From: Pseudobacter ginsenosidimutans | GTDB lineage: Bacteria > Bacteroidota > Bacteroidia > Chitinophagales > Chitinophagaceae | Reading direction: 5' to 3' | Length of the DNA stretch: 64,000 nt | Assembly: GCF_007970185.1 (NCBI RefSeq) | Contig: NZ_CP042431.1 | Coordinates: 7,423,342 to 7,487,341, forward strand | Part shown: positions 17,457 through 27,387 of the stretch, in pieces | How positions within the stretch are numbered: position 1 is the stretch's first letter | Layout: each line of letters starts with the position of its first letter | Notes under the pieces: model-generated | Seen by the model: the letters and a program-made list of their open reading frames with translations, nothing else | Told to the model about the DNA's origin: nothing | Database searches by the model: none | Translations under genes and position numbers: made by a program

Positions 17457-18638
17457 TCAGAGTACATGCAACGGGGCTATAAATCCAAGAGATACCACCC
17501 CGGTATTATAGTTCTTTTGACCCAGCACGTCCTTCGCATATTGTGTGTAGTTGTATACCCGGCCAACATAGTTGGCAAAGAATTTCAGGTTGAGCTCCTT
17601 GAAGGGAAAATATTCCACGGTAGGAATAAAGCCCCATCCGGTACGCAGTTTCCTGTCTTTATCAGGATCAGGATTTCCTTTCCAGCTGGCCACATCCATG
17701 AAACCTACAAAGCTCAGGTTGAGTTTTGGAAGAACGAGATAATCCAGTTTCACCCAGTGGCTGAGATAGGCAACATCCTGTGCAGCAAACCTGTCGCCGC
17801 CCGTATCAGGCTTGAATCCTGTAACGATCCCTTTTCGATCCAACTCTTCCTTGCTGTATTTGAAATCATAGGCAAGCTGGAATCTTCCAAAATCCAGTTG
17901 ATTACCCAACGCCAGGTAATGCATGTAATTACTGCGCGCCTCCTTGAAGATGCTGTAGCTCCAGATGGTCTGCCATTTGCCTCCGAACATCTTGCCTCTC
18001 CAATTGGCTACGCCGGCAAGCGGAAATCTTGATTCGGTAATACCGGGAATAGTTCCGTAGATCTCCTGGAAAGTACGTGTGCGGCTGTTCAGCGCCTGGA
18101 AACTGAATGAATGATTTTCACTTGCCTGAATGCCGATTCCCATACCCAGCAGGAAGTTGTCTGAGTTTTCGATGATATCTGAATACTCGTAGATATCGAT
18201 CGGATTAAGATCGAATTCGATACCGCCCCAGTCTGCACAAAGCTTACCGATGGAAAAATTCAGCTTACCGGTTGCCTGCACCTGGATATAGGCAAGGTCT
18301 GTGGAACTGCTCATATTGTCTTCCGACTGTGGCATAGTATTCCTTGTATAGCGATCGCGGAAACGGAAGTAAACCTTGTCGTGGATCTTACCTTTTATCT
18401 CCAGCCTGAACTGGTTCATGATGAATCGCCCTCTTGTATATTCCCCATCAGCGAATTCATTACGGAGACTGCTCTGCATATTGGCGATCACATTGATATT
18501 GCTGAGCAGCTTCTGTTTGATCTCCGGTATCAGGGGCTTCTGGTAATAAAAGGTATCGATCTGCTTGGCCCCTTTTTCCTGCGCCCATGAGGTGATGCAT
18601 AAGAACAGGAATAATAAGGCCGCTAAAAATTTTCTCAT
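17457..18638 (-). CDS. porin of the OprO/OprP-like superfamily
   Basis: The 393-residue protein has a signal peptide ending TSWAQ. A series of amphipathic beta strands with aromatic girdles follows (for example FIMNQFRLEIKGKIHDKVYF, DLAYIQVQATGKLNFSIGKL and WVKLDYLVLPKLNLSFVGFM), the layout of phosphate-selective-porin-type beta-barrels. It would let small solutes cross the outer membrane. It lies 28 bases downstream of the asparaginase gene on the same strand, so uptake of asparagine or aspartate is a reasonable inference from context. Confidence 0.8.
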   Translation of the reverse strand: MRKFLAALLFLFLCITSWAQEKGAKQIDTFYYQKPLIPEIKQKLLSNINVIANMQSSLRNEFADGEYTRGRFIMNQFRLEIKGKIHDKVYFRFRDRYTRNTMPQSEDNMSSSTDLAYIQVQATGKLNFSIGKLCADWGGIEFDLNPIDIYEYSDIIENSDNFLLGMGIGIQASENHSFSFQALNSRTRTFQEIYGTIPGITESRFPLAGVANWRGKMFGGKWQTIWSYSIFKEARSNYMHYLALGNQLDFGRFQLAYDFKYSKEELDRKGIVTGFKPDTGGDRFAAQDVAYLSHWVKLDYLVLPKLNLSFVGFMDVASWKGNPDPDKDRKLRTGWGFIPTVEYFPFKELNLKFFANYVGRVYNYTQYAKDVLGQKNYNTGVVSLGFIAPLHVL

Positions 18639-18666
18639 AGATTTTCCGATTTGGTTCTAACCAGGA

Positions 18667-19722
18667 TCAGTATTCGAAAAAATATTGCTGCAATTGTTTC
18701 CTGTCTTTTGTTTTTGTAAGCCCGAGCATGAGGAGAATCCTTGCTTTCTGCGGACTGAGATTATCGCTCACCATGGTGCCGAGTTTTTCATCATCGGTTT
18801 CATCAAAGAGTGTAACGCGGCCGGTGAAAACACGGGATGATCTCACAATGCTCACACCTTTCTTCACTGCAGCCATCACGGCTTCGGTGTTGGCCTTATT
18901 GAGATTGCCGTTACCGAGGCCGCCGGTGATCACACCATCCACGCCATCGGCCACATAGGCATTGAGAGCAGTGGCCGGTGCATCACAGTAAAGTTCGGCT
19001 ACTGCTACGCGTGGCAGTTTGGTAAGGCCTGAAATATCGAATGGCGTTTGTTTATTGGCTTTATGCACAGAGTTGAAATAGTAGATCACTTTTCCATCAT
19101 ACACCTGTCCGAGCGGGCCGCTGTTGGGAGCAGCAAATCCATTCACATGGGTGGTGCTTACTTTCTCTACATCGCGTGGGTCCCAGATGGATTCATTGAA
19201 TACCAGCATCACTCCGCGGCCTTTTGAAAGCGGGCTGGCAGCCACTGTAACAGCATCATAGAGATTCTTCGGGCCGTCCGCGCTGATGGCGGTGGAAGGC
19301 CGCATGGAACCGGTCAGCACAACAGGATGATCGTACCGCACCGTCAGGTTGAGAAAGTACGCTGTTTCCTCCTGTGTATCGGTTCCATGGGTGATCACAA
19401 TACCATCTGCTTCATTGTTCTTGAAGATCTCATTGATTCGTTTGTTCAGCTTGATCCAAATGTCTACTGTCATATCCTGGCTGCCTACATTGGACACCTG
19501 TTCGCCGGTAATGGTTGCCACTTTGTCTATTCCCGGCACTGCCGCAATCAGATCTTTCACCGGAAGTTCACCGGCTTTGTAAGCGGAGCGATCCGCAGAA
19601 GCCCCTGTTCCTGCAATCGTTCCGCCTGTGGCCAGTATCACCACTCGCGGTAATTTCTGTTGCTGTGCAAACAGGGTCTGTAGCAGCCCTGCAAAAACTA
19701 AAAGAAGAATGGTCTGTTTCAT
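18667..19722 (-). CDS. ansB: type II (periplasmic) L-asparaginase
   Basis: The 351-residue protein has a signal peptide (MKQTILLLVFAGLLQTLFAQ). Both catalytic threonine motifs are present: ILATGGTIAGTGASADRSAY near residue 30 and IVITHGTDTQEETAYFLNLT near 108. The conserved QVSNVGSQDM and SMRPSTAISADGPKNLYDAV are also seen. It hydrolyses asparagine to aspartate and ammonia outside the inner membrane. It is downstream of an aspartate decarboxylase and an aspartate:alanine antiporter, so the aspartate produced would be taken in and decarboxylated. Confidence 0.94.
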   Translation of the reverse strand: MKQTILLLVFAGLLQTLFAQQQKLPRVVILATGGTIAGTGASADRSAYKAGELPVKDLIAAVPGIDKVATITGEQVSNVGSQDMTVDIWIKLNKRINEIFKNNEADGIVITHGTDTQEETAYFLNLTVRYDHPVVLTGSMRPSTAISADGPKNLYDAVTVAASPLSKGRGVMLVFNESIWDPRDVEKVSTTHVNGFAAPNSGPLGQVYDGKVIYYFNSVHKANKQTPFDISGLTKLPRVAVAELYCDAPATALNAYVADGVDGVITGGLGNGNLNKANTEAVMAAVKKGVSIVRSSRVFTGRVTLFDETDDEKLGTMVSDNLSPQKARILLMLGLTKTKDRKQLQQYFFEY

Positions 19723-19756
19723 GGTCTTCCACTTTAAGTGAAGGGAGTAATGAATT

Positions 19757-19825
19757 TTGCCGGTAAGGCGGAAAGCTTAAGTAGTTCCATTCGCGATTTG
19801 TTCCGTCTTCCCGCCTGACCGGCAA
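19757..19825. other. intercistronic stem-loop between decarboxylase and asparaginase genes
   Basis: TTGCCGGT plus GGCGG (19757-19771) pair with CCGCC plus ACCGGCAA (19811-19825), separated by a two-base internal mismatch, with a loop of about 39 bases. No U tract follows on the minus strand. It could stabilise or process an operon transcript or act as a partial terminator. Confidence 0.5.
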
Positions 19826-19851
19826 GAAATGTTTTATGATGAATTATTTTT

Positions 19852-21492
19852 CTAATTTCCTTTCCATGCGTTTACATATTCCCGCATGATCTGTGTGATA
19901 GCCTTCCCGATCCTTGGATAATCAGTGGTATCGAGATTGGCGAGCGAAACACGAACAGACCATTCCGGGCCGTCGAACCCACCGCCATTCAGCAATACCA
20001 CGCCGGTTTTTTCTGCCAGCCTGAAAAGAATGTCTACAGGTTCAAAATGACTGGTGAGCCATTTGGTGAATGCATCGCCATACACTTTGGTGGCCCAGAT
20101 CCTGATATCGATCTCGGTATAGTAACCTGCGCTCATGGGATCGGTCACCAGCGGTATTTCCAGTTCTTTCCACAGGAGTTGCAGTCGCTTGCGAACCAGG
20201 TCCTGTGTCAGTTTCTTGTATTTGTCTCTTTTATCCAATAAGGCAAATCCTGCAAAAAGCAACATCTGTGTTTGTTGCGGAAGGGAAAGACCGGCAGTGT
20301 GGTTGAGTGCCACATCACGGCTATCTGCCACCAGCCTGTCTATAAAACTCAGCTTCTCCGGTTCCAGTGTGATACTGGAATAGCGTATCGTCAGCCTTGC
20401 CTTTTCATGGTCCGGCAGTTGCGCGATATTCTTATCAAAGATGTTTCGGTCGCTTACGGCAATCACGCCGAGACGCCAGCCGGTGCATCCGAAATATTTG
20501 GAGAAGGAATACACGCAGATAGTATTCTCCGGGATAACGGCCATGAGAGAACGAAATCCGGGAACGAAAGTGCCATACACATCATCCGTTACCACAATCA
20601 GGTTGGGATTGTGCTGTTTGATGATCTTCACTATCTTATTCAGACTACCCGGATGGATGGCCACGGAAGGCGGATTGCTGGGATTCACCACAAACAAAAC
20701 TTTCACCGCGGGATCCTTCAGTTTTTCCAGCTCTTCATCAGGGTATTGCCAGGTATGCCTTCCATCTTTGTTCATTGACCTGGCAGCAATATTGACTACA
20801 TTGAATTCGAATCTATCCAGCTTAGGGATCTCGATATATGGCGTGAAAGTGGGCACCATCAGCGCGATGCTGTCTCCTTTCTTCACCAGGAAATTCTGCT
20901 GAAGGGAATCGAACACATAGCACATGGCTGCTGTTCCACCTTCCACTGCAAACAACTTGAAAGGATTTTTCGGTTCGGTACGATCACACATTTCCTGCAC
21001 GATATAATCGCGTACTACCGCTTCCATATGCGTGAGCATACGGTCAGGAACGGGATACTGATCACCGATAATACTTTCAGCAAGCTCATGTACCCAGTCG
21101 TCTGCATTGAACTTATGCTGTTTCAGTCCGTATTTGTACAGTCCTTTCAGCAGATCGATGCCGGGCGCTTTCTTATGACTGGTGAGAAATTTTTCGAATC
21201 TCCTGGCGATGCCTTTCTTTTCGGGAATACCTGCCAGGCCTCCGGCAAGATCCGCAATGCGGCGGCATTCCTGCAAGCCGAACAAACCGAGTGTAAAGAA
21301 AGCTTCACGCGGCGTGGTAGCGATCCAGTTAGGATTGCCACGACCTGCATTCAGCATCAGCGAAGAATTCTTTTTGCTCTCATCCTGCGCCAGGCTGATG
21401 AGTGTATTCTTCAACTCGAATGGACTAAGCTGTTCCAGCTTTCGTTCCTGCCTGCGTGTTGTTTTGATCTTTGAGAGAGTTGATGTAGCCAT
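19852..21492 (-). CDS. asdA: aspartate 4-decarboxylase (bifunctional aspartate aminotransferase)
   Basis: The product is 546 residues from the ATG at 21492 (MATSTLSKIKTTRRQ). An in-frame ATG at 21525 forms an ATGA overlap with the antiporter stop and would add 11 residues, so the start is ambiguous. It is a fold-type I PLP enzyme of the aspartate 4-decarboxylase group: NPSNPPSVAIHPGSL, VVTDDVYGTFVPGF and the PLP lysine in YSFSKYFGCTGWRLG. The long N-terminal extension with NAGRGNPNWIATTPREAFF is typical of this enzyme and absent from ordinary aminotransferases. It converts aspartate to alanine and CO2 in the cytoplasm and consumes a proton. Confidence 0.93.
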   Translation of the reverse strand: MATSTLSKIKTTRRQERKLEQLSPFELKNTLISLAQDESKKNSSLMLNAGRGNPNWIATTPREAFFTLGLFGLQECRRIADLAGGLAGIPEKKGIARRFEKFLTSHKKAPGIDLLKGLYKYGLKQHKFNADDWVHELAESIIGDQYPVPDRMLTHMEAVVRDYIVQEMCDRTEPKNPFKLFAVEGGTAAMCYVFDSLQQNFLVKKGDSIALMVPTFTPYIEIPKLDRFEFNVVNIAARSMNKDGRHTWQYPDEELEKLKDPAVKVLFVVNPSNPPSVAIHPGSLNKIVKIIKQHNPNLIVVTDDVYGTFVPGFRSLMAVIPENTICVYSFSKYFGCTGWRLGVIAVSDRNIFDKNIAQLPDHEKARLTIRYSSITLEPEKLSFIDRLVADSRDVALNHTAGLSLPQQTQMLLFAGFALLDKRDKYKKLTQDLVRKRLQLLWKELEIPLVTDPMSAGYYTEIDIRIWATKVYGDAFTKWLTSHFEPVDILFRLAEKTGVVLLNGGGFDGPEWSVRVSLANLDTTDYPRIGKAITQIMREYVNAWKGN

Positions 21493-21521
21493 TGGATTAT
21501 TTTTTTCCGGTGTACAATGGA

Positions 21522-23222
21522 TCATTTCATGAGCAGCACAATCACTACGCCCCAGATGATGAGCAGGGTATTGCCTACTGCATACGTAACGGTGTAACCC
21601 AGTGCGGGCGTTTTACTGTCGAGCGCATCCTGGATAGCGCCGAGAGCGGCAGTAGTGGTGCGGGCGCCTGCAGTGCAACCAAGCGTGAGCGCAGGATGGA
21701 ATTTGAACACATACCGTCCCAGCAGCACGCCTACCAAAAGAGGGCCCAGTGTTGAAATAGCTCCGACGAGGAACAGACTTATGCCAACCTGCTTGAATCC
21801 ATCAACGAAACTGGGCCCGGTGGTTATACCTACTACAGCGATAAACATGTTAAGGCCCACATTATTCATCACCCAGAGCGCAGGCTCCGGGATCCTGCCG
21901 AATGTGGGATGCCGGGAACGTAGCCAGCCGAAGAAGAGACCTGCGATCAGTGCGCCGCCACTTGTACTCAGACTAAGCGGAACGCCACCGATATGAATGG
22001 TAAGCACACCGATCAATCCACCCACTACAATACCCAGCCCCACGAACATCATGTCTGTTTTGTTGGTGGGCCGGTCAGGGTAACCGATATGGATAGCCGC
22101 TTTATCTACAGCCTTTTTGGTGCCTACCAGTTCCAATACATCGCCCCTGTCTATTTGTGTGTCCGGAAGCACAGGCACGGGAATATCCGCGCGTTTGATG
22201 CTCCGGATGAATATGCCATGCATATAATCCTGCTGACGTAATTGTTTAACAGACATTCCTCCCACTCCTTTCCTGCTCACCAGCACGGGCAATACCTCTG
22301 CAGGAAAATGAAGCAAATCATCGTCCACCACCTCAGGCCCCAGCAGATGCGATTCCCCGGCAAATGCCTCCCGTCTGCCACTCAGCACCAGCTCATCACC
22401 TTTCTTCACTACCGTACCAGGTTGTACTTCTGTAACCTGCTTGCCTACACGAACACGCTCCACAAAAAGACGGCGGTTATTGTCCATTAAATATTTTTCC
22501 ACTTCCTGTACAGTTCTGCCATTGCTGAACCAATCATTATCGATCTGGAAAGCGCGATAGCTGATCACGGGATTGGCAGGCATCATACCCGGATCACCCG
22601 ATTCATCACCACTACCCATACTCGCTTCCAGTTCTTTGCTTTTTTGTCTGACAGCAGGAAGCCCACCCAGCAGCCTTGGCCCAACGCTGGCCAGGAACCA
22701 GGCGGAGCCTGCAGTTCCGAAGAGATAGGTTACGGCGTAACAAACAGGAATGGCATTGATCATACTGGTTTTCTCTTCCTGCGATATGCCCAATTGATTG
22801 ATGGTATCGCTGGCCACACCGATCACGGCAGAGATGGTTTGAGCGCCTGCCAGCAAACCGGCTGTCTGCCCTGCATTGTAGCCCATCACTTTTCCGCAGA
22901 GCCAGGGAAATACAAGACAAAGCACACAAACAACGGCAGCGAAGATCATCTGCGGCACACCATCTTTTTTCAGGCCACGAAAGAATTGCGGGCCTACACT
23001 ATAACCCACTGCAAACAGGAACATGAGAAAGAAAACTGATTTTACATTCGGGGAGATATCGATCTTCATCTGACCGATCAGCACACCCACCAGCAATACG
23101 GCTGTAACAGTTCCCAGTGAGAACTTACCGATCTTCAATGGTCCTATCGCAAAGCCTAATGCCAGTGTGAGAAAAATCGCCAGTTCCGGGTATTGTTGAA
23201 ACACGTGTACAAACCATTGCAT
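21522..23222 (-). CDS. aspT: aspartate:alanine antiporter (AspT family)
   Basis: The 566-residue membrane protein has the AAE/AspT layout: about five N-terminal helices, a central cytoplasmic part with two TrkA-C-like domains (about residues 215-290 and 300-385), and a second set of helices. Conserved repeats [20 protein letters not shown] and [20 protein letters not shown] are seen in the two halves. AspT exchanges external aspartate for internal alanine; with the decarboxylase this exports net charge and generates proton motive force. It is first in the set AspT-AsdA-asparaginase-porin. Confidence 0.93.
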   Translation of the reverse strand: MQWFVHVFQQYPELAIFLTLALGFAIGPLKIGKFSLGTVTAVLLVGVLIGQMKIDISPNVKSVFFLMFLFAVGYSVGPQFFRGLKKDGVPQMIFAAVVCVLCLVFPWLCGKVMGYNAGQTAGLLAGAQTISAVIGVASDTINQLGISQEEKTSMINAIPVCYAVTYLFGTAGSAWFLASVGPRLLGGLPAVRQKSKELEASMGSGDESGDPGMMPANPVISYRAFQIDNDWFSNGRTVQEVEKYLMDNNRRLFVERVRVGKQVTEVQPGTVVKKGDELVLSGRREAFAGESHLLGPEVVDDDLLHFPAEVLPVLVSRKGVGGMSVKQLRQQDYMHGIFIRSIKRADIPVPVLPDTQIDRGDVLELVGTKKAVDKAAIHIGYPDRPTNKTDMMFVGLGIVVGGLIGVLTIHIGGVPLSLSTSGGALIAGLFFGWLRSRHPTFGRIPEPALWVMNNVGLNMFIAVVGITTGPSFVDGFKQVGISLFLVGAISTLGPLLVGVLLGRYVFKFHPALTLGCTAGARTTTAALGAIQDALDSKTPALGYTVTYAVGNTLLIIWGVVIVLLMK

Positions 23223-23521
23223 AAGGAAATATTTATGTTACAACAGCCAATGCGTTTGCAGATGGCTGAACTGAAGCAATCGTAACAAGAAACGGGAGTT
23301 ACACAATAATCTAACGCCTATGCCAGACCGATAACCAAAACATATTGGAAGCAGCACAGACTTTCAGGGAATGAAACAGGACAATTATTAAACGCTAAGG
23401 CTTTGCGACTGCAGAACAGCAGTCATTTGTGAGCTAGACGGTAAAGGTTGGGGAAGGTTGAGCTAATACTTAAAAGTAGTGAATATTCTTATTCAAGTCA
23501 TTAAAAATCAGGAAATATATT
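23223..23521. other. AT-rich intergenic region, likely promoter of the aspartate operon
   Basis: About 300 bases between the antiporter start and the end of the glycosidase gene. No gene is visible in any frame. A near-match to the -7 consensus (minus strand TATGTTTT) lies around 23340, with no clear -33 element. Nothing else is recognised. Confidence 0.35.
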
Positions 23522-25963
23522 TTAGTGAACAGGTACAAACTTCAACAAACTTCCTTTCGTTGCAGAAAATACGATCAGGTCATCAATGGATTCCCTTATT
23601 AATTGCTTTCCAATATAAATGGCCACTCTCCTGCCTTTCCAGGGGTTATCCAATTTAAGTACAGCATTCGCCATTGCTTCTGCTTCAACAAACTCCACCT
23701 GTCCGTTAGCGAAAGACGAGCTCACCAGGAATCCCGACCTTGCGGCCAATTTGAAACTGGCCTTCCACTGTTCAGGCCAGGCAGGGAAAACCCGGATCAC
23801 GGGGTCTTCGCCTGGTGCAGGCGGCAGGCTCTGGCAAAGCGCCAGCTGCAGGGCTTCCGCAGCCCTACCCAGTCTTTGCACACTGGTGGTTTGAGCACCT
23901 TCGCGCAGATCCATCCGGTTCCGCAAAGGAATTATCTCCGCTGTTCTCAACTGTGCAGGAATAAGATATTCTGTGGCCTCTTTCAATCCCAGGGTAATGC
24001 CTGCAACAGGCAGTTTCGATAACACAAATACTTTTGAATCTTTACCGATGCCCTGCGGATAATAATTGTGATAAGTATTGCGAGCAATGCGAAGCGTGGC
24101 AGGGTCCGGGTTCTGCAGGGTACAAAGATCGAAGAACCAGACAGGCATTGTATTGCCGTCCGGCCTGCGCCCGGCATTGCCCTGCTGCACTGGCGGGAGT
24201 GAGCCCACCCAGGCATTGCCTGCTTCATTCAGCGGTAACGGACTGAGGTGCTCCAGTACATTTTTCCATTCCCGCTGCAGGCCCTGATCAATTTTCAAAA
24301 TCATTGCAGCCCTGATGGCCACCGGAAAGATGCCGCGCATTGAAGAGATCTCTTCTACTGTATTGTGCCCGTTCCAGATGGATTCATTATCGTTCACATG
24401 ACGTATATGGAACAGGCCATCCTCCTCCTGCCGGAAATTGGGAAAGTTGCGATAGAATTCCGCCACGCCTTTCAGCATCGGATAGGCGAACTGTTTCAGA
24501 AACGCAGTATCCTGCGTATACTCGAACTGCATCCAGTACTGATATGCGATCTTTGCCCCGCGCGAAAAAATATGCGTGGTATGTCCGAAAGCGCCGCCGC
24601 CTTTATCGCCGGTATGCCAGATCCCGTTTTTCCATCCTTCATCTTTCTTCCAGTTCCATCGGCTGATGAAGGGTAGTAACGTATAGGAATAATCGATGAA
24701 ATGTTGTGATCTGTCTTCCCATTTCTTTTTACACAAATACAGCTCGCGCATTTCCGCAGCAATATCTTCAGGCAGCGGTGGTGTTGGATCGAATCCGGTT
24801 ACTTCGGGAATGAATACGCCTTTGCTGCCCCACTGTTGCTCTGCTGCCAGTTCATAGCTCCGGTAAGCATTGCTGTACATATTGAACATGGGCTGCAGGA
24901 GATCGGTATGATTGGTAGCGAACAATGCATTGTACAAACAGCTCTGATTGGCGCCCCAGTAGAGCCCGCCCCATTTACGTTCATCGCCGCCGGTTGTCCA
25001 GAGCATGCCATTGAACTTGGTGGGGTAACTGCCGCGGGAACTGGACGCCATCACATAGAGATAGTATTGGTAATGCTGTTGTATGAAATCAGCATCGCCA
25101 TTGGCGCTGCTGCATTGAATGTATGACCTTTTCCAGAACTGGTGCCACCATGCACGATGTTCACGCAATAAAGTTTCATTCGAAATGGTGCGGGCTTGTT
25201 TGAGTATTTGAATGGCCTTTGCCGCTATATCCTCTGTAGAATCGAAACTGGCAGCAGTTGCTATCAACACACGGTTCCGGGCTGAGCCCCTCAATAACAA
25301 CCTTACCACACCCTGCTCATCCTGCACAGCTTTTGCATGCGCGTCCGCCTGTATCGCCACTGCGGATGCGCAATAGTACTGGTCTTCCGTGAATTGCTGG
25401 GTGAGTACGATATAATCTCCCTGCACATACGCTTTGGATAAGGCACGATGATTGCCTCTGCGCATATCAGGTTTGCGGAGAGAAGACAAAACAACCTGAA
25501 CGGGTAATTTAATTTTTCGGTTGTCCTTAACTGATACACTCATTACATCGCTGACTGCGCTGGTAAGAATGCTGGCATCCACGCCGCCTCCTTTCACCTG
25601 TACAGTGGCGTCATAAGCATCCAGGTGCTGGCTGAAACCGGTATTGGTGAACACCGCTGTTCCGAAATCGATGCTTACTGTGCCGGTTCCGTTACAATAA
25701 TCCGTATGTCTTTCAAAGAAATTATGGGAAGATGAATTGTTGCCGAATACATCCACCCTGTTGAGCTGGAATTTCAATGCGGAAGGGATAGTCCAGACCA
25801 GGCTTCCCATGCGGCCGTTTCCGGTGGGCATGCCATCTTCACTCCTGCCAACTGGCGTTGCATAGTGAAGGTCCGATGCATTTACTATTTTCCGGTAATC
25901 AGTTTGAGCTGAAAGTTCAAAAGCACAGAGAAATACAAAAAGCAGTGGGATACATTTTATCAT
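23522..25963 (-). CDS. six-hairpin glycosidase-like protein (DUF5703/GH95-like)
   Basis: The ATG at 25963 (MIKCIPLLFVFLCAFELSAQ) gives a clean signal peptide; an upstream ATG at 25984 adds seven residues. The 813-residue protein begins with an N-terminal beta-sandwich containing GMPTGNGRMGSLVW, the hallmark of GH95/DUF5703-type proteins. An (alpha/alpha)6 catalytic region follows, with YWGANQSCLYNALFATNH, WNGHNTVEEISSMRGIFPVA and GNAWVGSLPPVQQGNAG, and then a C-terminal beta domain. Relatives act on plant or host glycans, many as fucosidases or galactosidases. The substrate cannot be named. It stands alone, with no SusC/D beside it. Confidence 0.75.
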   Translation of the reverse strand: MIKCIPLLFVFLCAFELSAQTDYRKIVNASDLHYATPVGRSEDGMPTGNGRMGSLVWTIPSALKFQLNRVDVFGNNSSSHNFFERHTDYCNGTGTVSIDFGTAVFTNTGFSQHLDAYDATVQVKGGGVDASILTSAVSDVMSVSVKDNRKIKLPVQVVLSSLRKPDMRRGNHRALSKAYVQGDYIVLTQQFTEDQYYCASAVAIQADAHAKAVQDEQGVVRLLLRGSARNRVLIATAASFDSTEDIAAKAIQILKQARTISNETLLREHRAWWHQFWKRSYIQCSSANGDADFIQQHYQYYLYVMASSSRGSYPTKFNGMLWTTGGDERKWGGLYWGANQSCLYNALFATNHTDLLQPMFNMYSNAYRSYELAAEQQWGSKGVFIPEVTGFDPTPPLPEDIAAEMRELYLCKKKWEDRSQHFIDYSYTLLPFISRWNWKKDEGWKNGIWHTGDKGGGAFGHTTHIFSRGAKIAYQYWMQFEYTQDTAFLKQFAYPMLKGVAEFYRNFPNFRQEEDGLFHIRHVNDNESIWNGHNTVEEISSMRGIFPVAIRAAMILKIDQGLQREWKNVLEHLSPLPLNEAGNAWVGSLPPVQQGNAGRRPDGNTMPVWFFDLCTLQNPDPATLRIARNTYHNYYPQGIGKDSKVFVLSKLPVAGITLGLKEATEYLIPAQLRTAEIIPLRNRMDLREGAQTTSVQRLGRAAEALQLALCQSLPPAPGEDPVIRVFPAWPEQWKASFKLAARSGFLVSSSFANGQVEFVEAEAMANAVLKLDNPWKGRRVAIYIGKQLIRESIDDLIVFSATKGSLLKFVPVH

Positions 25964-26054
25964 GGCGCCTGATTCTATTCCCAATTAACTGCATTAATCA
26001 GCAGACAGACGCCATGATATTGGCTTACTACTAAACAATCTTAACCCTTCACGA

Positions 26055-26573
26055 TCAATTTTCAGGATACTGTTGTTTTTTACTGTAGTATTTGCGGGCC
26101 ATTAACGCGATCGGCAGCCCGATCATGAACATCAGTATCACGATATTGATAGCGGCCCTCTCCCAGTTGAATGGTGCGGGCCTCAGCTTCGATAAGGGAA
26201 TTACCAGGCCATTCATGATTGCCCAGGCCACGATCCCGTACAAACATCCCCAGAGCAGTGGATAACGTTGGAGAAATGGCAGATAGGGGAAAAGAAGAAA
26301 ATAGACAGTGGCGAACATCAGGGCAAAACAATAATGGAACAGCAGTCCAACCAACCCCATACCTATACCGCCTTCGAATGCGGATCTACCAATGGCGCCG
26401 CTGGCAATTCCCTGCAGGATCCGCAATGGCTTGAACTCGCCGGACATGATCCCGTTCAGGGTTACAGCGGCAATGATATCCAGCGTTCCCGCTACCAATC
26501 CTGCCAGCAGAACTGCTTTGATCACGGACCTGCTGGCCATGTGAACAGGTGATGGTGTTGTAATGGTTGACAT
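26055..26573 (-). CDS. small integral membrane protein of unknown function
   Basis: The ATG at 26573 (MSTITTPSPVHMASRSVIKA) gives 172 residues with four predicted membrane helices: AVLLAGLVAGTLDIIAAVTL (about 19-38), GMGLVGLLFHYCFALMFATV (about 70-90), WGCLYGIVAWAIMNGLVIPL (about 107-127) and AINIVILMFMIGLPIALMA (about 140-160). The pattern recalls YagU/DUF1440-like membrane proteins. The function is unknown. Its left neighbour is a glycosidase and its right neighbour a response regulator, both on the same strand. Confidence 0.75.
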   Translation of the reverse strand: MSTITTPSPVHMASRSVIKAVLLAGLVAGTLDIIAAVTLNGIMSGEFKPLRILQGIASGAIGRSAFEGGIGMGLVGLLFHYCFALMFATVYFLLFPYLPFLQRYPLLWGCLYGIVAWAIMNGLVIPLSKLRPAPFNWERAAINIVILMFMIGLPIALMARKYYSKKQQYPEN

Positions 26574-26673
26574 ATCGAAGGGTTTCTCTAAAATTACCGT
26601 TTTACAGAAACGGATAAGACCGAAATCAACCAACAGCGGCCCTGCGCACACAGATAGCAGTTTCCGTTACCAT

Positions 26674-27387
26674 TCAATCCTGCTCCAGCGCGCGCAGCAC
26701 CAGCTCCTTGTAGCTCCTGCCGATGGGGATCAGTTTCCCTCCCACTTCCACGTCCGTTGCGGTAAATGCATCGATCTTGTCCTTCGCAACAATGAAACTG
26801 CGATGAACGCGCAGGAAATTATTCCTTGCAAGCAATTCCTCGATCTGTCCCAATTGGAATTTTGTGAGGATGGTCTTGCCTTTGGTAGTGATGCGGATAT
26901 ATTCTTTGAGGCTTTCGATATAGAGCATTTCATCGAGATAAACTTTCACTCTTTTCTTGCTCACGTTGAAGAAGAAATAAGTGCGTGCAGGAGTAGACGC
27001 TGCATTTTCCGCAGCGGGCGTCCTGGCATCCTGCTGTGCTTTCAGTTTGTTCACGGCCATGAGAAAACGGCTGAACTCGATCGGCTTCAGCAGGTAGTCC
27101 ACCACGTTATGCTCATATCCCTGCAGCGCATATTCCTGATAGGCGGAAGTGATGATCACGGCTGGTGGATGTTTCAGCGATTTAAGAAAATCCAGCCCTT
27201 TGAGCTTGGGCAGATGGATATCGAGGAAAATAAGATCGATGGGCTCTTTCTGCAATGTTTCCAGTGCGTAGATGGCATCATCGCATACGCCCCTCAGTTG
27301 CAGGAATGGGATCTGCTGAACATAATCCTTCAGCACTTCGGCTGCCAGGGGCTCATCTTCCACTATGATACAACGCCAGGTTTGCAT
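26674..27387 (-). CDS. LytTR-family response regulator
   Basis: The start at 27387 (MQTWRCIIVEDEPLAAEVL) gives 237 residues. The receiver domain (residues 1-115) has the acidic pair EDE, the phosphoacceptor Asp in LIFLDIHLP and Lys in DYLLKPIEF. The C-terminal LytTR DNA-binding domain (about 135-235) contains YIESLKEYIRITTKGKTILT and NNFLRVHRSFIVAKDKI. It overlaps the histidine kinase gene by 35 bases, so the two are translated as a pair. LytTR regulators bind direct repeats upstream of target genes; the targets here are unknown. Confidence 0.93.
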   Translation of the reverse strand: MQTWRCIIVEDEPLAAEVLKDYVQQIPFLQLRGVCDDAIYALETLQKEPIDLIFLDIHLPKLKGLDFLKSLKHPPAVIITSAYQEYALQGYEHNVVDYLLKPIEFSRFLMAVNKLKAQQDARTPAAENAASTPARTYFFFNVSKKRVKVYLDEMLYIESLKEYIRITTKGKTILTKFQLGQIEELLARNNFLRVHRSFIVAKDKIDAFTATDVEVGGKLIPIGRSYKELVLRALEQD

